Positions 56,166 to 64,000 of a DNA stretch of 64,000 nt are shown here, one piece after another; position 1 is the stretch's first letter, and each line of letters opens with the position of its first letter. A program made the translations under genes and the position numbers. Source of the DNA: Prostheceraeus crozeri (Eukaryota > Platyhelminthes > Polycladida > Euryleptidae); contig CAJQUW010009239.1 of the NCBI GenBank assembly GCA_907163375.1, positions 124,001-188,000 on the forward strand. The letters are read 5' to 3'. Under the pieces are notes generated by a model that was given only the letters and a program-made list of their open reading frames with translations, did no database searches and was not told where the DNA came from.

Positions 56166-57395
56166 TAAACTCAGAACAAATATAATAAACTCAGAACCTT
56201 CTATCAGAAGAAAAGTATCGCTTCAGCCACTCTCGATCAACTGCAGATCTTCTTTCATATGTCACTGAACATATTAATCGTGTTCTTGACAGACAAGGTG
56301 AAACGAGATCAGTTATCCTGGATATTTCCAAGGCATTCGTTAAAGTCAGGCATCAGGGACTCCTTAGGAAGCTTAAGTTCGCAAACTTCCTGCATCTTTC
56401 CTTAGTGACCGGCAGATATCTGTCGTCTTAGATGGTCAAAAGTCATCCACCAAGGTTGTGAATGCAGGAGTTCCTCAAGGGTCAATTTTGGGACCCACTC
56501 TTTTTCTGCTGTACATCAACAACCTCCCCGACTGCCTAGTGAGTAAATTGGTGATGTATGCAGACACTCTTCAATTCCAATTAGTGACTTGCTAAGAACA
56601 CTCAGCAACGTCAGCAGTTATGCGACGTTCTTAATGAAGACTTACGCAGGGTCTCAGAATGGGGCGCCAATTGGCTTGTTTTCTTCAATCCTTCAAAAAC
56701 TCAGAGTATTCTGCACTCACGACTTGAGATGATGATCATCGTAGCATTAGGATGTCAAATAATAGGATCAGAGAACAAGATTCCATCTCCTTCCTTGGAT
56801 TGGCGATTACAAAAGACTTGTCATGGAAACCGTACATGGTAATCCATTATTGTCATGGTAATCCATTATCAAGCAGGCAGCTCAACGCATTGGTATTCAA
56901 TATCGTGCCAACAGGTATCTTCCACCACAGACTGTCTGCTATCTTTACAAGTTCACTATTTGTCCTCTGATGGAGTATTGTTGTTATTTGTGGGCCGGCG
57001 ACCCACAAACGCATCCTAACCTCCTTGAACGGGTTGAGAAGCGTGTCAAGAATCTTATGGGTGAAACACTTGCTAATAAGCTGCAGCCGTTCTCCGTCAG
57101 ACGGTGTGTTGGTTCACTCAGTCTCTTCTACAGATGCTACTTCGGTAGAAGCAGCTCTGCAGTAATTGAGTGCGTACCCAAAACTAGGATTTTCTCCAGA
57201 AGCACACGCAGATCTAATGCACTCACATGCTATCATGTGAGCTTAGAACGCGCACGTACTGTGAGTCGTTCAAAAAGCTGTTTTGCGCGCACGGCACAGC
57301 TTTGGAATCAGCTTCCCGAGACAACTTTCTCTGACCAATACAATCCTGATACTTCCAAGAGGCGTGCGAGCAGGTTTCTGATGGGGACAGTTTAA
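56166..57395 (+). mobile_element. Decayed LINE (jockey/CR1-type) reverse transcriptase in the Cav3 intron
   Basis: The + strand encodes YRFSHSRSTADLLSYVTEHI, SVILDISKAFVKVRHQGLL (first catalytic Asp), ISVVLDGQKSSTKVVNAG, VPQGSILGPTLFLLYINN, LVMYADT (YADD box with the last Asp changed), then SISFLGLAITKDLSWKPYM, and, open from 56970 to 57395, MEYCCYLWAGDPQTHPNLL...CFARTAQLWNQLPETTF, the typical tail of jockey/CR1-type LINE proteins. Several frameshifts and a small internal duplication near 56830-56865 (catggtaatccattat repeated) break it. The 5' end with the endonuclease is missing, as usual for 5'-truncated LINEs. Confidence 0.9.
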
Positions 57396-60230
57396 TAAGA
57401 CAAGAAGATCTGTTTCTTTTCTTTTATATACTTAAGATAACACAATTTATTACTTTTTCATTGAGTAACTCCTAGCTTCATTCATGGCTTATAGCTGCGC
57501 TGGGGTGAAAATTCTGTAAAAGAAGCGCTTTGCATGTGCGACTATGAGGGATGACTGATGGCTCATCTAATGAGCAAAAAGGATTCGAAAATGATAATCA
57601 TGTCATTCTACCCAATTGAATTTCATAGCACGGGAAAGAACAGAAATCATCCGTCGTAGAAAAATAGAGAAATATTCGAGCCGTACAGGTTAAGTAGTAA
57701 GTGATTGTCAAACACATAAACGTCATCCATTATGTTGAGTCAACACAAACATATTCGAAATTCAGAAGGCAAGTCAAATTCATGTCTCATACTCTTACTT
57801 GATGATAAATATAATGTTTGATAAGAAGTTATGTCTACACAAAGTATTTGTTTGATTTACAATATAGACTTATGTTGGAAGGATGATAAGTGCAGAGACA
57901 AGCCTTCAGGCAGACAGGGGAAATCTATTCATCATTCATAAAACTATCCAAAGGAATGCGTCCCCTTTAAGAGATTGAATTACAATCGTCCTGTGATATG
58001 CCATTAAGTCATGTCAATTTAACTGACTATGAAAAAGGATGTGGAAGTCGGATAAAATTTGTGAATATAGGAGGATAGAAGTAAAAGGAAAATACTGATA
58101 TCTCAGGGGATGATGTGATGATCATGCAAAGCATTCCGTGATCATTTTGCATTCCCTTTCTATTGACACGTTTGATGATTTTGAAAATATACTATTTGCT
58201 CTGTATGAAGAGAACATGTCTTCGTTAATTTCTGTCTATTTTACTGATTAAGGTGCCAAGAAACTAATCTTGTTGATCATCATGTCGCATGCAATTCACA
58301 GTGAATGAAAATATGTTGTATCAACCCTATTCCACCTGGGGTTGAGGAAGGAGGTTTCTTCAGCCTCCTATACATAATATGATTTTGCCCAAAAACTTCA
58401 GCAGCTACGACTCCAGTTTTTGTGACCTTTTGACTTCTACGGACTTCCGATAATCAATTTAAATTGCATCAAATTTGGATTTTAAAATCGAGAATTTTTG
58501 TCAATATTTTGCAAAATTGAGCATCTTAATCAGTTTATATTACTTTTAGACCATTGCCAAAGTGCATATGAAGAAAAATTGACACATTCTTTCATCCACA
58601 AATGAATCCATACGTGTTGGCTAACCTACATGAATTCCTATTTGAGCTGTACTCTGCACTGTTGAACTATTCCAATACAATAAAAAATCCCCAAAGTTTT
58701 GGTGCGAAATCTGCATTGCGTAAACTCCTTGCAAGTTTTGCCCATAAATTCGTCCGGTTCCAAGGATATATTCTAGAATTAGAATATACACGCATATTCT
58801 AGAATTCATTAATTCGATTTGATATTGTTTCATAGCATGTAAATGTTCTACGTACACCTGCTGTTTTGTAAACGGATTATTTGATCCACAAGAAAGACTC
58901 TAAACCGTTCCTAGGATGAGTCATTTCTTAAATGAAAACTGTTCTGAGAACGATATTTTAGTCTTTGAATCGTAATTACACTTTCCTTGAACTTGACACG
59001 GAAGAAACTTATTATGATAACAGAATGAGACTTCTGATTAATTCTGTAAAATCTAGCGAAAACCCGTGAATCCAACGGCGTGAAATCTTGTGAAAAAATG
59101 TGTTGTGTTCAAAATAAATGCGTTGATTTTATAAATAGAAAGCGCTAAGTGTTGTAGACGTAGAACTGGCAAATGCTGCTATTCATAAACTAATGCAGTA
59201 AATCATTGGCGAATGGAAGACGGCGCTCAATGAGAGACTACTCTTTTCCAACTCATAATAAATAAATCAATGAATAGAAGTTATATTCACTTTAAACCTG
59301 ATCGCTTACAGTCTGAGAAATGTCATACTGAGTTCATTTCGCGAAACCTACTGTCTACTCAAGGCGCTTTCCGAAGTCAAACACGAAGACAAAATTCAGA
59401 AGAATTCCCTACCGTTCATCTAGAGCTTCTCAAATGTGCGCATGATGCGTGCATGTATGTAATTTATTTCAAGTACATTAAAAATCGTAAGTTAAAGAAG
59501 TGAATATTACACACACAGAGAGAGCGGGTAGAAATAGTTAGAAAAAAAATAAAAACATGATGCAAAGATGTTGAATGATGTATCGAAAACTTAGGATATG
59601 TAACTGCAATCTAATATATCGGCTTCCTTTATTATTTGCTGGCCTTGATGTGTCCCATACTAATCAAGTGGTGATAATGTCAAAGTCATCGCATTTTCTG
59701 AACTGAAAGTTTGGACAAGTTTGAACAAATCGACCTTGCTCTATATTCTAGAATATCATGGATATCAAATTATAATAATTTGAGATCTACCTTGTCCCAA
59801 AAGAGCTTGCGATATGACATATTATGTACATATTGCTTAGTTGCTGGTGCATGCTTCATGACATAATCATGTACATACAAATCATGACTTCATGCATAAA
59901 ATTTTCACTTCGAAGGGTTTGGAACATCAAAAGAACTCTTCATCAATTAACTTTCCGGTCAGTGTAAAATACAAAATTCCGATGTATTTTGCACTTAACT
60001 AAGCCTACAAAATTACAAATTAATTTCATTACCATAAATATTCATCATTTTATATTCGAAAATATATCTGAATCAATCTCCTATATTTGAACGAAATGTG
60101 AAATTACTTGCAACTTATCATAAAGTAAATCGTTTTTGTTATCATGGCTGTAATCAGATACATTGTTCGTTCACAAATTTTCTGATGATTCTTTTGGAGA
60201 TAAATAGATCTATTAGTTCGGCAGCCTGAA
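57396..60230. other. Intron sequence, no recognisable gene
   Basis: AT-rich. The first few hundred bases may be the LINE 3' untranslated region. Open frames at 58602-58857 and 59270-59503 show no motif. Confidence 0.45.
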
Positions 60231-60857
60231 CGAGTTTTTGTAGGGCACGAGGCCGAGAATGAAACTTTCACATAATGAAGTACACCCTATGACTATTACG
60301 AATCTGCGCATCTTCAGTGTTACAGTTAGTTCCTCTTCGGAAAAACACATGTTTATCCAATGGGATGCAGATTGCCGTTTTCGGCAAAAATGAAATTGTT
60401 TTTTCATGACAACTGAAAAGTATTCAGTCTAGAGCCACAATTTTTGACATAGAATGTCTTCAGGTCATTCCTCATTATGGTCATGAACATTTGTCTATGA
60501 AGCTGCACACATTAAGATTTGGCAGGCCTGTCAACATGTTGGCCCACTTTATCCACATTGAGCCACATTCTCGCATACATTTCCGATCAGAAGCATAATA
60601 AAATCACATACGTATGATAGGAAATGACCCGAAGACATACCATGTCAAAAGTTATGGCTGTAAACTTAGTACTTTTCACTTGTTAAGAGAAAACTGCAAC
60701 CTGAGTGCCATTGGATTAAGATGTGTTTTCATTTGATCGTGTCTGACAAGAAGGGGAACCGGGTAGATCTCGGCAGACGTGCAGATTTGTAGTAGCCATA
60801 GCGTGTGCATCATTCTGTGAAAGGCTCATTTTTGGCCTCGTCCCCTGCAGGAAGTCG
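60231..60857. mobile_element. MITE copy B, next to the second Cav3 exon
   Basis: Imperfect inverted repeats of about 150 bp run from both ends (cgagtttttgtagggcacga at 60231; its counterpart ends gcaggaagtcg at 60857). They include matching words such as tacgaatctgcgcatct and the complement of acgtgcagatttgtagtagcc. Same family as copy A (47710-49392). No coding sequence. Its right end lies 71 bp before the splice acceptor of the next exon. Confidence 0.8.
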
Positions 60858-60928
60858 TTATGTCTATCGGACTTTAAGGGCGAATCATGCAAATTACTTT
60901 TCAGCACAACATGACTATTGTTTTACAG

Positions 60929-61026
60929 GTTCATGGAATATTTACCGTACACTCGAAATCTTAGTTTGACTGCAATCCGTACGATTCGAGTTCTTCGACC
61001 ACTGCGAGCAATTAACAGGATTCCAA
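60929..61026 (+). CDS. T-type (Cav3) calcium channel exon: domain I, end of S3 and S4 voltage sensor
   Basis: The acceptor ttttacag ends at 60928. The first base completes the Gly codon split by the previous exon (phase 2), after which the frame reads [20 protein letters not shown] and [12 protein letters not shown], with a final split Ser codon before the donor gtaagt at 61027. The run has Arg at every third position ([10 protein letters not shown]), the S4 voltage sensor of domain I, and the AINR(I/V)PS ending is typical of T-type channels. Together with the exon at 52131-52381 it defines an 8547-bp intron. The next exon (S5 and pore) is not visible in this window. Confidence 0.93.
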
Positions 61027-64000
61027 GTAAGTATTGCTCTCATGCGACTATACGAGTATTGTTTATTTGTCAATCAACAATTTAATAAAATTAATGCTAT
61101 GTGTGCTATAAAACAACAGCACTATTTCTCTGTCGAATTTAGGGGAAACAGGGGCCATTTAGTTTTGCAAAACATTCAATTTCAAAACTGTCAATATTCT
61201 AAAGTTTCTACTAGGATGTTTTACTTGGCATCATTGATCGACTCACAGCCACAGTGGACAGACAGAAAAACGCGTAACAAAGCGTGCAACGTGTAGCACG
61301 TCCGAGTAGGAAATTTGAGGCCATAAAAAACACAGTTTTTTCCTTTCAAAAAGTGGCGGGGATATAATGGACCAACCCATAGTCTACTATGCCGGAGTAC
61401 TATTCGATTATGCACTTCCTGAAAATCGAATGATTAATTAATAGATAATAATACATAACTAAATTTCTATAAAATCTATTGCTCATTATCCTCCTAGCAG
61501 AAATTACAATTTAGAGTTGTTTTCCTTTGAATTTTGGCAAAAGCAATAATTAACTTGTCATAAAGTTCAAGTTGATCTTTCTGTAAAATCTCTTATACAT
61601 GATATTTGTTTGTCATTTCTTGGAAAGCATGTAGGTTATCACAACTTGCCATGATAATTATTGAACCTGACAATCGATATTGGCGAAACTACGGAATAAC
61701 GGTAAGTGCATTCACCACTGTTTTAAACAATTTGACAACTGTATCTTTTTCTATAAGCAGAAAAGGGGTCGAAAAAGTTACCAGTACAATATAAATTATC
61801 TGTAGCACATCCATTTGTGGTAAATCTCTGTGAGTTGTTGGGTTCGATTCCTGACGAGAAAATATTCCTTTATTTTCTCAATTGCAATCAAACAAAAATT
61901 TTTCTAAAATCCTTCAACATAACGCACAAATGGACAGATATTTCATTTTGGATTGATGCGCTCACAAGTATATACATGCAGTATGCCAAAAAATTAGAGA
62001 ATTTTACATTTTTCCATTCCTATGATTGTAGATGTCAATTGAGATGTTGAAATTAAAGCTAAACTCTTTACCGATAGGTTTGGTTTGTTAAGCAATATTG
62101 GTATAGCAATATTCCATATAATGACAATATACAAAAACTGATTACTTTGATCAATGAGAATATCACACGCATCAAAGCGATCGATGAAAAACGGTTTGCA
62201 ATGGTGCCATTTTCTTTCCGTCCATCGAAGAAAATATCATGATAGCTGACTAGAACAAATGCAGTAGATAATATTAGCCAACGTGCATTAAGATTTTTTC
62301 TATACATCTATCTATACATTTTTCTAAACATCGCATATGCATTAATGTGCAAATTTGTATAATCGGTTTATTGTCCGATTTAATACCCTAGCTGCTTATA
62401 TCCTCTTTTCATATACTGCATGTACATGTCCTCTTTGTTGATTCAGAAGTATATTTCAGCAATTTTTCATGTAATTCATTCTATTATTGAATCAACAGCT
62501 TCAATTTTCTGGACTTGAATTATTTTTGTAGCGCAACAAAGTGCTTTCTACTCGCATTTTGAAATTGTGAATTAGGTTTAACGTTATTGATGATGCCATT
62601 AAAATAACAGTAATAATCATACATATCAAAAATTCTAGTCTCTTTGCCTTATTATCATAAATACGCACTACTGATGATATGATGACATATGATGATCCGG
62701 TGAAACACATTTGGAAGCAATAGTATCCACCGATGCTCTATGTACATGTACATCATCAGTCCATAATAAGAATAATGCGTCGACCTGCATGATCTTCATA
62801 TACTTGATATTGCTGAACACTCACATTTTCCATAGTAGATTGAGTTTCGACTTTGATTATTTAAAGAAAACCATAAAAAAGTTACAATCTAGTATCACCA
62901 TGGCTGATAGTGAATTCGGTAAACAGATATTATCGTATATAAAAAATTATTCTACAAACTTTAACAACACATTTGATCGAATTAAAGCTTTCGTCCTTTA
63001 AAAAAGATTTTTTTATACAATTTTTAATGAGCACTTGCAAGCTTAGATGTACATTCGCTGCAGACTGACGTTTGTGATCTTAGGCAGAAAAGTGTTTTTG
63101 AAAAATGTTTATCTTAACAATACAAATGCCGATTGCTAGATAGTGATTTATGAAACGTAGAAGAAATTGTATAATACGACTCAACAACCACACAAAGACA
63201 ACAATGTTAATCAGTGCAACAGAACAACGACTACTGGCGCAACAAATATTTTTCTTTTGTGAGAAAATGAGAGTTGTTTGTTTCCTTCCATTCAAAGCGC
63301 CTTAAGGAGGCAGGAAAAAGGCTTAATGTAGCTATAGACAGCAAGAGATGGATCGATGACATAGCAAAATGACAAAAGTTACGAAATAGTGCAACATTAT
63401 GCTTGAATATAACACGAATAGGCTTGCATGAAAATTCATGGAGCTAAAATGAGCCAAGCTAATGCAGCTAAATCGAGAGAAGAGATTTGCACATATTTTC
63501 TCATTTTTCTAAACAGTTTAAATTTACTTAGAACTGGCACCAATTAACTATTCAATCAATCAAAAGTCATCGACAGTTCAAAAATAGTGAAGTATATGAC
63601 AGATAAGCTGCACAGGCGTAGAAGCACTGTAAATTGGTCTAATCTGCAGATATTCATTTTTCTACAGAAACTAACTTTCAAATGCGAACTACCAGTGATT
63701 CAAGCATCATACTACAAGCTCAGCTGAAATAACAATTTTGGAAAATTCTACTATTCGTATTTCATTAGAATGTGAATGATATGCTTGGTAGATGAGCTGA
63801 TGTTATACAGCTTACAACTTTATGCTCCATGTCACAAACAAGATTCGAAGTTTTCACTCTGATTTCTATAGAAAGATCATTGCACACTTCAAATATTTGA
63901 TTGTGTTTGTGTTTGATTAAAATTATATTTTGAAATTTGAATTTTTGACGCACTTTTTCTTGCATCTCCCAATGCTTAATTTTTGAATAAATGAAAAATT
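61027..64000 (+). other. Cav3 intron, continuing beyond the window
   Basis: Starts with the donor gtaagtatt. I find no exon matching the S5-pore part of domain I up to 64000. Short open frames (for example 62711-63001) have no motif. Confidence 0.55.
61799..61862 (+). mobile_element. Possible tRNA-like SINE remnant
   Basis: A B-box-like word (gggttcgattcc, from 61840) about 35 bases after an A-box-like stretch (tagcacatccatttgtgg). Weak, no full cloverleaf. Confidence 0.3.

Noticed and set aside
61042-61296. 84-codon frame after the Cav3 donor site
   Set aside because: Lies in the intron behind a strong gtaagt donor and does not match the S5 region of T-type channels.

Overview
The window is AT-rich DNA of an invertebrate animal with long introns and many decayed transposons. 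Two exons on the + strand (about 52131-52381 and 60929-61026) encode segments S1-S4 of domain I of a T-type (Cav3) voltage-gated calcium channel. They are separated by an 8.5 kb intron and their splice phases fit each other. I cannot name the species.

The main object is a Polinton/Maverick element of 15,193 bp at 27815-43007. It has AG...CT ends, a 6-bp target duplication (cagctc) and terminal inverted repeats of about 0.4 kb that are identical apart from two short length differences, so insertion was recent. It looks nearly whole; only the packaging ATPase looks broken (about one break). Layout: a left + cluster (membrane protein, Ser/Thr-rich protein, penton-like minor capsid, packaging ATPase); a central - cluster (zinc-finger protein, membrane-anchored second ATPase, 99-aa protein, protein-primed DNA polymerase B); a right + cluster (fibre-like coiled coil, two small hydrophobic virion-type proteins, major capsid, phospholipase A2-integrase fusion); and a - strand adenain-like protease, followed by four 112-bp repeats and the right TIR. 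Almost every gene starts on a TTAAAA(A)ATG-type motif, several stop codons are followed by small hairpins, and a 167-bp palindrome sits between the second ATPase and the zinc-finger gene. The right TIR carries a cut-off copy of the first gene's beginning.

Left flank (1-27814): no host gene recognised. It holds a foldback repeat (2361-2695), a hAT-like MITE (3133-3827), a tRNA-derived SINE (6950-7160), a decayed Tc1/mariner transposase of DD36E spacing (14165-15177, -), a nearly perfect large hairpin (16520-16760), two LINE reverse-transcriptase relics (23432-23645 + and 24300-25545 -) and a degenerate hAT-like element (26793-27585).

Right flank (43008-64000): a MITE interrupted by a 1-kb hAT element with an 8-bp duplication (47710-49392), a second copy of the same MITE 71 bp before the second calcium-channel exon (60231-60857), a 950-bp IS630/mariner-type element with TA duplication (52751-53703), a jockey/CR1-type LINE relic (56166-57395) and SINE-like fragments. 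The rest is non-coding as far as I can see.
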